From Flavobacterium sp. HJJ (lineage in GTDB: Bacteria; Bacteroidota; Bacteroidia; Flavobacteriales; Flavobacteriaceae), in contig NZ_JADKPR010000023.1 of assembly GCF_015351475.1 (NCBI RefSeq), positions 17,939 through 81,938 on the forward strand: a DNA stretch of 64,000 nt, read 5' to 3'. The notes under the pieces were generated by a model, which searched no databases, was not told where the DNA came from, and saw only the letters and a list, made by a program, of their open reading frames with translations. Positions 35,103 to 44,936 of the stretch are shown here, one piece after another. A program made the translations under genes and the position numbers. Position 1 is the stretch's first letter. Every line of letters begins with the position of its first letter.

Positions 35103-37496
35103 ATGAAAAAGTTATATATAGTTTTTGCCATTTCCATTTTCTGCGGAAAATCGATAGCACAATCTACCCATAAATTGTGGTACAAACAGCCAGCCGATTA
35201 TTTTGAGGAAACGCTGGTTTTGGGAAATGGTAAAATGGGGGCGACAGTTTTTGGAGGTGTCAATTCGGATAAAATATATCTGAATGATATCACGCTTTGG
35301 TCGGGAGAACCCGTAAATGCCAATATGAATCCCGAAGCATATAAAAACATTCCCGCCATTCGCGAAGCGCTGAAAAATGAAAATTACCAGCTTGCCGAAG
35401 AGTTGAATAAAAAATTACAAGGTAAAAATGCCGAGTCCTATGCGCCATTAGGAACGCTTGAAATCAATAATTTTCATACCGGAAAAACTTCTAATTATTA
35501 CAGGGAATTGGATATTTCAAATGCAGTTTCTAAGGTAAGTTACGAAATTGACGGCGTAAAATACACACGCGAATATTTTGTTTCTGCACCCGATCAAATT
35601 ATGGTGATTAAGTTGACCAGCAGTCAGAAAGGTGCTTTAAATTTTGATATTCATTCTAGCAGTTTACTGACTTCAAGTTCGGAACTCAAAGACAATGTGC
35701 TTGCGCTAAATGGCGTTGCACCGATACACGAAAACGAGCAATACACTGTTCCGCTTGCTTTTTTGAGCAATAAAGAAAGAGGAACACGGTTTACAAGTTT
35801 AGTTAAAATCAAAAGTACGGACGGAACAATTGTAACTTCTGATAAGAGCTTAGGAATTAAAAATGCATCTGAAGCTGTGATTTACGTTTCAGTTTCAACG
35901 AGTTTTAATGGTTTTGATAAAAATCCGAACACCGAAGGCTTGGACAACAAAGCGATTGCATCTGATCATTTGAATAAAGCTTTTGGTAAAACTTTCGATA
36001 AATTAAAACAATCCCACATTGCTGATTATCAAAAATTCCACAATCGTGTTTCATTGGATTTAGGAAAAACAACAGCTCCCGATTTGCCGACTGATGAACG
36101 TTTATTGCGCTACGCGGATGGAAAAGAAGACAAGAATTTAGAAATACTGTATTTTCAGTATGGTCGTTACTTATTAATAAGCAGTTCAAGGACTTTGGGA
36201 GTTCCTGCCAATTTGCAGGGACTTTGGAATTCTTATGTGAATCCGCCTTGGAGCTGTGATTATACATTGAACATTAATGCACAGGAGAATTATTGGCTGG
36301 CAGAAAACACCAATCTGTCCGAAATGCATCTGCCTCTTTTGGGTTTGATCAAAAATCTTTCGGTAACGGGTAAAGTAACTGCCAAGACTTTTTATGGAGT
36401 TGACAAAGGATGGACTGCTGCTCACAATTCTGACATCTGGGCGATGAGTAATCCTGTCGGGCAGTTTGGAAAAGAAGACCCAATGTGGGCCTGCTGGCCT
36501 TTGGCAGGCGCTTGGTTAAGCACGCACATTTGGGAGCATTATGTTTTTACGCAGGATAAAAATTATTTGAAAAATGAAGGTTATTCATTGATGAAAGGCG
36601 CAGCTGAATTCTGTTTGGGTTGGATGGTTACTGATAAAAATGGTAATTTAATCACTTCACCATCTACTTCACCCGAAAATCAGTATTTGACACCAGATGG
36701 ATTCATAGGGGCAACTTTATACGGAGGAACTGCTGATTTGGCGATGATTAGAGAATGTTTTGACAAAACAATAAAAGCTTCAAAAGTTTTAGATATTGAT
36801 GCCGATTTTAGAGGAAAACTGGAAGAAGCTTTAGGGAAATTACATCCTTATCAGATTGGGAAGAAAGGAAATCTGCAGGAATGGTATTTTGACTGGGATG
36901 ATAAAGATCCAAGGCACCGTCATCAATCACAGTTGTTTGGACTTTTTCCAGGAGATCATATTACGCCTCTAAAAACTCCTGATTTAGCAGAAGCATCCAG
37001 AAAAACTTTGGAAATCAAGGGAGATGAAACAACTGGCTGGTCAAAAGGCTGGAGAATCAATCTTTGGGCAAGACTTTGGGATGGGAACCGCGCTTATAAA
37101 ATGTTTCGTGAGCTTCTCAGATATGTTGACCCTGATGGTAAAAAAACGGAGCATCCAAGAAGAGGAGGAGGCACGTACCCTAATTTATTCGATGCACATC
37201 CGCCATTCCAGATTGACGGTAATTTTGGCGGTGCAGCAGCTGTTGCCGAAATGCTGGTTCAGTCTAATGAAAATGAAATTAGATTATTGCCTGCACTGCC
37301 TGATGCTTGGGAAAGCGGATCGGTAAAAGGAATCTGTGCCAGAGGAGGTTTTGAAATTTCGATGGAATGGAATAATAAAATTCTGCAAAAAGTTACTGTT
37401 TCTTCCAAAAATGGTGGTAAAACAACCCTCATTTGCGGAAGCAAAAAACAAAATATTACTTTAATTAAAGGTCAGAAATCGGAAATTGTCTGGTAA
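35103..37496 (+). CDS. GH95 alpha-L-fucosidase
   Basis: 797-aa secreted enzyme (signal peptide to about residue 19). The N-terminal beta domain starts LWYKQPADYFEETLVLGNGK, the GH95 signature; the (alpha/alpha)6 barrel contains TLNINAQENYWLAE (the Asn pair that activates water in GH95), SPSTSPENQY, and HPPFQIDGNFGG (catalytic Asp). An inverting alpha-1,2-fucosidase or galactosidase fits removal of the terminal fucose of the xyloglucan F side chain. It is the last gene of the locus and is separated from GH43 by the RAYT/REP insertion. A bidirectional hairpin ends it. Confidence 0.92.
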   Translation: MKKLYIVFAISIFCGKSIAQSTHKLWYKQPADYFEETLVLGNGKMGATVFGGVNSDKIYLNDITLWSGEPVNANMNPEAYKNIPAIREALKNENYQLAEELNKKLQGKNAESYAPLGTLEINNFHTGKTSNYYRELDISNAVSKVSYEIDGVKYTREYFVSAPDQIMVIKLTSSQKGALNFDIHSSSLLTSSSELKDNVLALNGVAPIHENEQYTVPLAFLSNKERGTRFTSLVKIKSTDGTIVTSDKSLGIKNASEAVIYVSVSTSFNGFDKNPNTEGLDNKAIASDHLNKAFGKTFDKLKQSHIADYQKFHNRVSLDLGKTTAPDLPTDERLLRYADGKEDKNLEILYFQYGRYLLISSSRTLGVPANLQGLWNSYVNPPWSCDYTLNINAQENYWLAENTNLSEMHLPLLGLIKNLSVTGKVTAKTFYGVDKGWTAAHNSDIWAMSNPVGQFGKEDPMWACWPLAGAWLSTHIWEHYVFTQDKNYLKNEGYSLMKGAAEFCLGWMVTDKNGNLITSPSTSPENQYLTPDGFIGATLYGGTADLAMIRECFDKTIKASKVLDIDADFRGKLEEALGKLHPYQIGKKGNLQEWYFDWDDKDPRHRHQSQLFGLFPGDHITPLKTPDLAEASRKTLEIKGDETTGWSKGWRINLWARLWDGNRAYKMFRELLRYVDPDGKKTEHPRRGGGTYPNLFDAHPPFQIDGNFGGAAAVAEMLVQSNENEIRLLPALPDAWESGSVKGICARGGFEISMEWNNKILQKVTVSSKNGGKTTLICGSKKQNITLIKGQKSEIVW

Positions 37497-37500
37497 AATA

Positions 37501-37566
37501 GTTAACACGAATTTCTCGAATCAGCACGAAAAGAATTTGTGGCAATTCGTGAAATTCGTGTTTAAC
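37501..37566. terminator. Bidirectional hairpin between converging genes
   Basis: GTTAACACGAATTTC (37501-37515) pairs with GAAATTCGTGTTTAAC (37551-37566) with one bulged base; an inner CACGAA/TTCGTG pair extends it. It lies between the converging GH95 and Gfo/Idh/MocA genes and is followed by T-rich DNA on the plus strand. The 'cacgaatttc' arms look like a dispersed flavobacterial repeat. Confidence 0.6.
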
Positions 37567-37568
37567 TT

Positions 37569-38561
37569 TTACTTTATAATCGGGTTTCTAATAATCTGAT
37601 CCATCACCCAGCTGGTGTGTGCAGCTGTAAATGCGTTTGACGGATGTTTGTGATTTCCTAAAAGCTGATCCCGCATCTGTTCTACATGATGCAGCTGAAC
37701 ATTTTCAGGATGTGGTATGTTATGAGTAGTTTCTCCTGTGGCAGTTTTTAGGATTAATGGATCGTTTTCAAATATAGAGAACGTGATTTTTCCTTCACTG
37801 CCATAAATTTCGACTATATCTTCCCGTTCGAATGTGCCAAAATTCCAGCTTCCGCTCCCTGTTATCCCCGATTCGTGGATCCAGTATGCGACACAGGCAT
37901 CTTTTGAAGTGTACAATCCCTGTTGATTTAAGCTGAGACCAGAGACTTTTTTTATGTTACCGAAATAATGGATAAACAAATCCAGTCCATGACTGGCCAA
38001 ATCATCAAAATATCCTGCTGGTGCTACATTTATATCAGTTCTCCAGTTGTATTCGCCTGAACGGTCCTGATCGTTTGCAGGCTTGCTCAGGTGCCATCTG
38101 ATGTGCCTGATATCACCAATGATTTTCGAGTCAATCCAGTTTTTAATTTGTTCAAATCGTGGAAGCGTACGTCTGTAATAAGCAACAAATATGGGAATAT
38201 TTTTTGCTTCAAAAGCTTCAGCAATGTCCAGGCAGTCTTGATAATTTGGCGCTAATGGTTTTTCTATACAGCATGGTTTTCCTGCTTCGGCAATTTTTAA
38301 ACCATAAAATTTATGGGTATCGGGCGGTGTTGCAATATAAACAGCATCAATTTCGGGATCGTTTATTAAGGCATCGGGATCGGTATAGAATTTTGCAATA
38401 CCATGTCTTTTGGCATAATCTGCAGCTTTTTCAGGATCTCTGCGCATTACCGCGCCAATAGTAAAACCTGCGGTTTTTTGGTAGGCAGGACCGCTTTTTA
38501 TTTCAGTGACATTGCCACAGCCTATTATTCCCCATCTTAGATTTTTTGTTGTTTCGTTCAT
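37569..38561 (-). CDS. Gfo/Idh/MocA family NAD(P)-dependent oxidoreductase
   Basis: 330-aa cytoplasmic dehydrogenase of the glucose-fructose oxidoreductase family. The Rossmann motif is WGIIGCGNVTE (residues 10-20), followed by the family signature IEKPLAPN near residue 99 and the C-terminal alpha/beta domain with FDDLASHGLDLFIHYFG carrying the catalytic His. The substrate, likely a sugar or polyol derivative, is unknown. It follows the thiol oxidoreductase gene by 9 bp and is probably co-transcribed with it. Confidence 0.88.
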   Translation of the reverse strand: MNETTKNLRWGIIGCGNVTEIKSGPAYQKTAGFTIGAVMRRDPEKAADYAKRHGIAKFYTDPDALINDPEIDAVYIATPPDTHKFYGLKIAEAGKPCCIEKPLAPNYQDCLDIAEAFEAKNIPIFVAYYRRTLPRFEQIKNWIDSKIIGDIRHIRWHLSKPANDQDRSGEYNWRTDINVAPAGYFDDLASHGLDLFIHYFGNIKKVSGLSLNQQGLYTSKDACVAYWIHESGITGSGSWNFGTFEREDIVEIYGSEGKITFSIFENDPLILKTATGETTHNIPHPENVQLHHVEQMRDQLLGNHKHPSNAFTAAHTSWVMDQIIRNPIIK

Positions 38562-38570
38562 AATTTTGTG

Positions 38571-39287
38571 TTATTCACAACCATCGATACCACAGCTGTT
38601 TTCATCAGGGGTATTTTGAAGTTTTAGTTTGGTTTCAAAATTTCCTTCTGCCCAAGTTTTTTCCAAGGTTTTCAAAAAAGTATCTGTTGGCTGTGCGCCG
38701 GATATTGCATATTTATTGTCAAATACAAAGAAAGGAACACCAGTAATTCCAAGTTTTTGGGCTTCCTGCTGATCTCGGCGTACTTCTTTTGTGTAAATAT
38801 CATTATCTATAAGCTGTTTGATTTCGTCAATAGGCAATCTCGCATTCTGACCAATTTCCTGCAGTGTATTCCAATCATTTACGTTTTTTCCTTCTGTGAA
38901 ATAAGCTTTGAACAGCAGTTCTTCTAACTCATTGGCTAGATTGTGCTTTTTTCCTAAATGAATTAATCGGTGTGCGTTTAATGAATTGGCCAAAATCGAT
39001 TTTTCAAAATGAAAATCCAGCCCGTTACTTTTAGCAGTTTGAGTTGTGTTTTCCAGCATTGATTCAGCCCAATCTCTGTCTCTGCCGTATTTTTCAGCGA
39101 GATGGTCTGCAATGCTTTCATTAGGAGTAGCTTTAAATGACGGATCCAATTCAAAACTTTTCCATTCTATTTCGACTGAATCTTTATTTTCAAATTGTGT
39201 TAATGCTTCTTCTATTTTTCTTTTGCCTATATAACAAAACGGGCACATTACATCGGACCAGATTTGTATTTTTAATTGATTTTCCAT
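38571..39287 (-). CDS. DsbA-family (FrnE-like) thiol oxidoreductase
   Basis: 238 aa, thioredoxin fold with a helical insertion; active site CPFC at residues 15-18 (SDVMCPFCYIGKRK) and cis-Pro region TGVPFFVFDNKYA. No signal peptide, so cytoplasmic, as for FrnE and 2-hydroxychromene-2-carboxylate isomerase-like proteins. The C-terminal CGIDGCE adds a second Cys pair, which is typical for FrnE-like enzymes. Redox or stress function is probable; partner unknown. Confidence 0.9.
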   Translation of the reverse strand: MENQLKIQIWSDVMCPFCYIGKRKIEEALTQFENKDSVEIEWKSFELDPSFKATPNESIADHLAEKYGRDRDWAESMLENTTQTAKSNGLDFHFEKSILANSLNAHRLIHLGKKHNLANELEELLFKAYFTEGKNVNDWNTLQEIGQNARLPIDEIKQLIDNDIYTKEVRRDQQEAQKLGITGVPFFVFDNKYAISGAQPTDTFLKTLEKTWAEGNFETKLKLQNTPDENSCGIDGCE

Positions 39288-39382
39288 TTTTGTTTATTTT
39301 ATTGGCTTTGCCAAATATTTTAAAGTGCAAAATTAAAGAAATTGAATTTCGAACTTTTATTATTTAAGTTTTTATTATAATT

Positions 39383-39826
39383 CTACTCAATATTGCTTTC
39401 GTCTGAATTACTTTTTTTCTTTGGAAATTGGTAGTTGTAATCCTTTAAATATAGTTTGTCTCTTTTATTATTTTTTGGAGCTGGAGGAAGTATTGCAGTT
39501 TCTGCTTCTTTTGAAAGTAATTTGTTCGATAAATAATTGGTTAAATACTTTTTAAGAATTTGTATTTTTTCTACTTCAATGGAATAAATGGTTTTTTTAC
39601 CGACATTTTTTACTTTTAATAGATCAGCTTTTTTTAATTCTAATAAATGTTTGGAAATGGTCGATTGTGCTAAGGGAATTTGTGAGACAATTTCGCCACA
39701 GGTCCTGTGGTTTTTATTCCAGAGCAAAGTCATTATCTGCATACGCGTTGGATGCCCCAATGCTTTGCAGATTTCTGCGATTGCATTTGTTTCCTGATCG
39801 AAATCTAAGTGTTTAGTAGTTCCCAT
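39383..39826 (-). CDS. ArsR-family winged-helix regulator
   Basis: 147 aa. The winged helix (about 15-95) shows ICKALGHPTRMQIMTLLW and SQIPLAQSTISKHLLELKKA, typical for ArsR/SmtB repressors. The metal-site CVC motif is absent from helix 3; a lone Cys (HRTCGEIV) is near it, so the signal may be redox or something other than arsenic. A charged tail follows. It lies upstream of and in the same direction as the thiol oxidoreductase, 95 bp away, and may control it. Confidence 0.88.
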   Translation of the reverse strand: MGTTKHLDFDQETNAIAEICKALGHPTRMQIMTLLWNKNHRTCGEIVSQIPLAQSTISKHLLELKKADLLKVKNVGKKTIYSIEVEKIQILKKYLTNYLSNKLLSKEAETAILPPAPKNNKRDKLYLKDYNYQFPKKKSNSDESNIE

Positions 39827-40111
39827 AACTCCATTTATTTCATATCGTAATTTAGCGATTATATTTGATATATCAAGGCCTTTTTTAAATTCTTTGAGGA
39901 ATGCTATTTGGAATTAATTATAATCTTCCAAAGTCATTCATTTTTGAAGGCTATAGTGTTAAATCAGGTATAAATACGTGAAAACAGAAGCTGTTTATTC
40001 GGTAAATTCGTAAAGGTTAATAAGAGAATGTTTTTTATGATTTAAAATGTTGAAAGTTTTTTGAGTTGAAATTAGTTTATAAGTTTTGAGTATAATTTGA
40101 TTAGGGAGAAT

Positions 40112-40142
40112 AGCCATCAATTAACAATTGCTGGCTTTTTTT
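40112..40142 (+). terminator. Orphan plus-strand terminator hairpin
   Basis: GCCATCAATT (40113-40122), loop AAC, AATTGCTGGC (40126-40135), one mismatch, then seven Ts. It is oriented for a plus-strand transcript, yet no plus-strand gene precedes it in the 285 bp after the divergent ArsR gene. It may end a small RNA; the rest of 39827-40111 shows nothing recognisable. Confidence 0.5.
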
Positions 40143-40151
40143 ATAAATAAT

Positions 40152-40183
40152 AGGCCGGCTAAATTTTAAAATTTAGCCGGCCT
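40152..40183. terminator. Terminator at the end of the nuo operon
   Basis: A perfect 32-bp palindrome (16-nt arms, AGGCCGGCTAAATTTT and its complement) 21 bp after the nuoN stop. On the minus strand it is followed by ATTATTTATAAAAAAA, only moderately T-rich; the stem itself is strong. Confidence 0.75.
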
Positions 40184-40204
40184 TATTATTAAACTTGAAT
40201 GGTT

Positions 40205-41575
40205 TTATGCCAATAAATCTAAAACCAATGAAGGGAATAATCCAATAATTATGTTTAGAAGAATAGCAAGCACTGCAACCGCGTAAATCAAGAATGGTTT
40301 TGCTGTGCGGGTTTCATTCGGTTCTTTTGTATACATTGCTAATATCAATTTAAAGTAGTAGCCAACACTAATAATCGAGTTGATTACAGCAAATATAACC
40401 ACTACTAAATAACCTGCCTGAATTGTTTGGCTGAACAAAACCAATTTGGCAAAGAAACCTGCAAATATTGGTATACCCGCCATAGAAAGAAGAGATGCTG
40501 TTAAAATAGCTGCCAATAGAGGGTTTGTTTTTCCTAAGCCGTGGAAGTTTACGATATCTTCGTTTTCTCTGTTTTTGCAGACGTATAATATAACGCTGAA
40601 AGCAGCAATACCTGATAATGCGTAAGCCGAAGTGTAATACAGTAGACTTCCTGCAGAAGTAGATAAACTCAATAATGCCATCAGCATAAATCCTGCATGC
40701 GAAATACCTGAAAAAGCCAGCATACGTTTTACATTTACCTGTCTCAAAGCCATGATATTTCCAACAGTCATAGAAGCTATAGAAATGATTACTACAACTA
40801 TTTGGAACGAATAATTAATATCGGCATTCATTGCTGATAATAGTTTATAAAGTGTTGCAATTGCTACAACTTTTGCCAAAGTACTCATTAAAGCTGTTGT
40901 CAAAGCTGGTGAACCTTCATAAACGTCAGGAGCCCAAAAGTGAAAAGGAACAGCTGCAATTTTAAATAACATTCCGATTGTAACTAAAACAATACCGATT
41001 GGAAACCAAATAGGAAGCTCAGCTGATTGTGACATATCGCTAATTTCGATAATGTCAAATGAACCCATTGCGCCATAAATCATACAGATTCCGAATAAAA
41101 TAATTCCAGAAGCAAAAGATCCCATCAGGAAGTATTTCATACCAGCTTCATTACTTTTTATGTTTACTCTGTTGCTTGCTGCAAGAATATAAAGAGAAAT
41201 AGATAATATTTCGATTCCTAAAAAGAACATCGCGAGATTACCAAACGAAACCATGGAAACTGCTCCGGCTAAAAGGAATATTTTTATTGCAATATAATCA
41301 GAAAGTTTGCTTTGGTGATTATCATAAAAATTATGGCTCAATGCTATTAAAAAGATTGTCAATACAATAAATAAACTCGAAAATGAAACCGAAAATTTAC
41401 TCACCACAATCATATTGTTATAGTAACTTGCAGGAGAATTAAATTCGGACACGGTAAGTCCCAGAATGGCTAACAGTCCGATAATTGTTACCGGAATAAT
41501 TGCTTTTCTAAAATCAAAGATTTCAAATACAAGGCTTAAAATACCTAATCCTACTATAGCTATTAATGTTGTCAT
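40205..41575 (-). CDS. nuoN: NADH-quinone oxidoreductase subunit N
   Basis: Antiporter-like membrane subunit of complex I, proton-pumping arm. 456 aa with about 14 transmembrane helices; the conserved Lys/Glu region appears around FHFWAPDVYEGSPALTTAL and KRMLAFSGISHAGFML. Last gene of nuoA-N, 18 bp after nuoM, followed by a strong hairpin. Confidence 0.97.
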   Translation of the reverse strand: MTTLIAIVGLGILSLVFEIFDFRKAIIPVTIIGLLAILGLTVSEFNSPASYYNNMIVVSKFSVSFSSLFIVLTIFLIALSHNFYDNHQSKLSDYIAIKIFLLAGAVSMVSFGNLAMFFLGIEILSISLYILAASNRVNIKSNEAGMKYFLMGSFASGIILFGICMIYGAMGSFDIIEISDMSQSAELPIWFPIGIVLVTIGMLFKIAAVPFHFWAPDVYEGSPALTTALMSTLAKVVAIATLYKLLSAMNADINYSFQIVVVIISIASMTVGNIMALRQVNVKRMLAFSGISHAGFMLMALLSLSTSAGSLLYYTSAYALSGIAAFSVILYVCKNRENEDIVNFHGLGKTNPLLAAILTASLLSMAGIPIFAGFFAKLVLFSQTIQAGYLVVVIFAVINSIISVGYYFKLILAMYTKEPNETRTAKPFLIYAVAVLAILLNIIIGLFPSLVLDLLA

Positions 41576-41593
41576 TTATATTATGCTTTTTAC

Positions 41594-43036
41594 TTAATTG
41601 TATTTATTAATAGTGTTTAAAATAGTTTCAAGACTTGGCGTTATCAAATCGTTGATTGGTTTTGGATATAATCCAAAGAAAAACAATACAGCAATTATAA
41701 TTACCAATGTCAAACCTTCAGATAAAGTTACATCGGCAAAAGGTTTTGCATTGGTTTCTCCAAGCATTACGTGCTGAAACATTTTAAGCATATAATAAGC
41801 TCCTAAAATAATTGTGGTTCCGCCCAAAATGGCAAACCCAATATTTATTTGCGAAAGGCTGTATAAAACGGTAAACTCTCCAATAAAGTTAAATGTAGTT
41901 GGTAAAGCAACAGATGCTAACACCAAAATCAAAAACAGCGAAGTGAATTTTGGAGATTGAGCACGAATACCGCCCAAATCTGCAATTAATCTTGTCTCAT
42001 ATCTTCTGAAAATGATTTCAGCTGCAAAAAACAATCCAACCACTACAAAACCGTGAGCAATCATTTGTAAAACGGCACCTCTAAAACCATCAAGATTTAA
42101 AGCATATGTTGCTGCTGCAATTAATCCAACGTGAGCAAGGGAAGAATAAGCTAATAATTTTTTTAAGTCTTTTTGTCTCAATGCTACAATTGAACCATAA
42201 ATTACTCCTGCAATACCAACTCCAATGAAGATGTACATGTATTCTTTAGCTGCTAATGGAGACAAAGGCAGCTGCCAGCGGATAAGGCTGTACAATCCCA
42301 TTTTCAGCATAATACCTGATAAAAGCATCGTTCCAAGAGTCGGAGCTTTTTGATATACATTTGCCTGCCAGGTATGAAAAGGAATCAACGGAATCTTAAT
42401 AGCATATGCCAAGAAGAAAGCTGTAAAAATCCATTTTTGTTCGTTTACATCTAATTTTAATTTATATAAATCCTCAATCAGGAAGCTTCCCGCTTTTTGA
42501 TACATATAAACGAAAGCAATAAGCATGAATAATGAACCTGCAAGTGTATAGATAAAGAATTTAACCACTGCTTTTTTGCGCTCTTCGGCATCGCCATTAC
42601 CCCAAATCAAAGCGATAAAGTAAATAGGGATTAATGATAATTCCCAAAAGATGTAGTATAAAAGACCGTCACTTGCCAGGAAAGTTCCTGTCATTGCAAA
42701 TGACATAAACAATATAAGTGAATAAATCGATTTTGCATTTTTGAAATCGTTACCAAATGACGATAAAATTATAATTGCAGTCAAAATAGTTGTCAATATA
42801 ACCATTGCCAATGACAACCCATCAGCTTGTAATGCAAATGAAACTTTAGGTAATGTAATCCATTGGCTGCTGTAGCTAATGTTTTCTCCTAAATTAAAAT
42901 GATTCAACAAAACTATAGAGCAACCCGCAGCCGCTATTCCAAAAAACAATGCCACTTTTGAAGCCAGCTTGTCGCCAGCTAAATAAGTTGCAAATGCGCC
43001 AGCTAAAAGGATGATTAATATTAGAGTTACGTTCAT
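41594..43036 (-). CDS. nuoM: NADH-quinone oxidoreductase subunit M
   Basis: Antiporter-like proton-pumping subunit of complex I, 480 aa, about 14 transmembrane helices. Diagnostic pieces are YYIFWELSLIPIYF (conserved Glu), IPFHTWQANVYQKAPTLGT and KKLLAYSSLAHVGL (discontinuous helix with Lys). It starts 10 bp after nuoL. Confidence 0.97.
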   Translation of the reverse strand: MNVTLILIILLAGAFATYLAGDKLASKVALFFGIAAAGCSIVLLNHFNLGENISYSSQWITLPKVSFALQADGLSLAMVILTTILTAIIILSSFGNDFKNAKSIYSLILFMSFAMTGTFLASDGLLYYIFWELSLIPIYFIALIWGNGDAEERKKAVVKFFIYTLAGSLFMLIAFVYMYQKAGSFLIEDLYKLKLDVNEQKWIFTAFFLAYAIKIPLIPFHTWQANVYQKAPTLGTMLLSGIMLKMGLYSLIRWQLPLSPLAAKEYMYIFIGVGIAGVIYGSIVALRQKDLKKLLAYSSLAHVGLIAAATYALNLDGFRGAVLQMIAHGFVVVGLFFAAEIIFRRYETRLIADLGGIRAQSPKFTSLFLILVLASVALPTTFNFIGEFTVLYSLSQINIGFAILGGTTIILGAYYMLKMFQHVMLGETNAKPFADVTLSEGLTLVIIIAVLFFFGLYPKPINDLITPSLETILNTINKYN

Positions 43037-43046
43037 AGTATTATAA

Positions 43047-44936
43047 TTATTGAGCTAAAAATAAATAAGAAATAATGGCACACATGCCTAAAACAAAAGC
43101 AAATAGGTATAGTCCAACACTTCCATTCTGTAATTTTTTACCTTGGTAACTAAGTTCGCTGGCAGTTTTTCCTAATCCAAAGACTGCTGAAGAAATTCCT
43201 GTTTCAACATAATCTCTGAAGATTTTAGACAAACTGTTTATTGGTGCAACAAACAATGAATCGTACAGTTCATCAATATAGTATTTGTTATACAGTACTT
43301 TTGAAACACCTGTGATTTCGGCATCTTCGCTTGGAACAGCATTTTGTTTGATGTATTTAGCGTAAGCAATCCCAATTCCAATAAATCCTCCGACAACGGC
43401 AATTGCCATCAACATGTATTCAGTAGTTCCCAATACATGTTCTTCTGTTCCCGCTTTCGCGAAAAGAGGAGATAGGTATTCGTTCAGCCAGCTATTGCCA
43501 GGTAAACTGATTAATCCTCCGACAGCAGCCAAAATTGCCAATACAATTAAAGGAAATGTTATTAAAGCCGGACTTTCGTGTAAATGATGTTTTTGCTCTT
43601 CCGTTCCTCTAAAGTCGTTTAAGAAAGTCAGGAACATCAATCGGAACATATAGAAAGCGGTCATTATCGATGCAACCGATCCAACAACCCAAAGCGGAAT
43701 GTTATGGTGGAAAGCGGTCATCAAAATTTCATCTTTAGAAAAGAAACCTGAAAATACAGGAACGCCGGAAATCGCTAACGAAGAAATAAGCATGGTCCAA
43801 AAAGTAATTGGCATCGCTTTTTTCAATCCGCCCATTTTACGCATATCCTGTTCTCCATGTAATCCGTGAATTACCGATCCAGATCCTAAGAATAAACAAG
43901 CTTTAAAGAAAGCGTGAGTGATTACGTGGAATATCGCTACTTCATAAGCACCAAAACCTAAAGCTAAAAACATTAATCCCAATTGAGAAACGGTAGAGTA
44001 GGCAAGTACTTTTTTAATATCATTTTGAACCAAACCGATCGTTGCAGCAACCAATGAAGTTACTCCTCCAATTACGGCAATAATGGTTTGTATTTCGTGT
44101 GTTAAATCAAATAAGAAATGCATTCTGGATACCATAAAAATACCAGCAGTAACCATTGTTGCAGCGTGAATCAAAGCCGAAACCGGCGTTGGTCCTGCCA
44201 TCGCATCAGGTAACCAGGTATATAAAGGAATCTGAGCCGATTTCCCGCAGGCTCCGATAAACAATGCTAAAGCAGCAATGCTTAACCAAAGTGTATCAAC
44301 ACCCTTAGCGCCAGCGATAGCTGTTTGTAATGATGCAAAATCCAAAGTAGAGAATAAACTTCCTAATATAAATATCCCAATTAATAATCCTAAATCCCCA
44401 ATACGGTTCATGATAAATGCTTTTTTGGCAGCATCATTATAACTTTGGTTTTTATACCAAAATCCAATCAATAAGTAAGAACAAAGTCCAACTCCTTCCC
44501 AGCCAATGAACATTACCAATAAGTTGCTTCCAACTACAAGGGTAATCATGAAAAAGATAAAGAGATTTAAGTATGCAAAGAAAGAATGCATTTTTTCGTC
44601 ATCATGCATATAGCTGATAGAGTATAAATGAATCAGAGAACCGATTCCAGTTACAAACAATAACCACAAAACAGATAACTGATCCAGCAAAAATCCAAAA
44701 CTCACATTGAATTTGCTGATTTGAATCCAGTCAAATAATTGAATATTTATTGCTTGTTTGGTTTGGCTAATCTGAAGAAAAAACGAAACTGCAACAATAA
44801 ACGAAATCACTACAGAAAGCGTTCCGATGGCTCCGGAAACCGATTTTCCTAACGATTTTCCAAAGAAAACATTAATTAAAAACCCTAAAAAAGGAGTTAA
44901 CAGTAAGACTAAAGCTAAATTGGTATCCATTGCCAT
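43047..44936 (-). CDS. nuoL: NADH-quinone oxidoreductase subunit L
   Basis: Distal antiporter-like subunit of complex I with the long lateral helix, 629 aa. Motifs FIGWEGVGLCSYLLIGFWY, IPLYTWLPDAMAGPTPVSAL and KKVLAYSTVSQLGL are typical NuoL. It begins one base after the nuoK stop; a second Met at codon 3 is an alternative start. Confidence 0.97.
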   Translation of the reverse strand: MAMDTNLALVLLLTPFLGFLINVFFGKSLGKSVSGAIGTLSVVISFIVAVSFFLQISQTKQAINIQLFDWIQISKFNVSFGFLLDQLSVLWLLFVTGIGSLIHLYSISYMHDDEKMHSFFAYLNLFIFFMITLVVGSNLLVMFIGWEGVGLCSYLLIGFWYKNQSYNDAAKKAFIMNRIGDLGLLIGIFILGSLFSTLDFASLQTAIAGAKGVDTLWLSIAALALFIGACGKSAQIPLYTWLPDAMAGPTPVSALIHAATMVTAGIFMVSRMHFLFDLTHEIQTIIAVIGGVTSLVAATIGLVQNDIKKVLAYSTVSQLGLMFLALGFGAYEVAIFHVITHAFFKACLFLGSGSVIHGLHGEQDMRKMGGLKKAMPITFWTMLISSLAISGVPVFSGFFSKDEILMTAFHHNIPLWVVGSVASIMTAFYMFRLMFLTFLNDFRGTEEQKHHLHESPALITFPLIVLAILAAVGGLISLPGNSWLNEYLSPLFAKAGTEEHVLGTTEYMLMAIAVVGGFIGIGIAYAKYIKQNAVPSEDAEITGVSKVLYNKYYIDELYDSLFVAPINSLSKIFRDYVETGISSAVFGLGKTASELSYQGKKLQNGSVGLYLFAFVLGMCAIISYLFLAQ

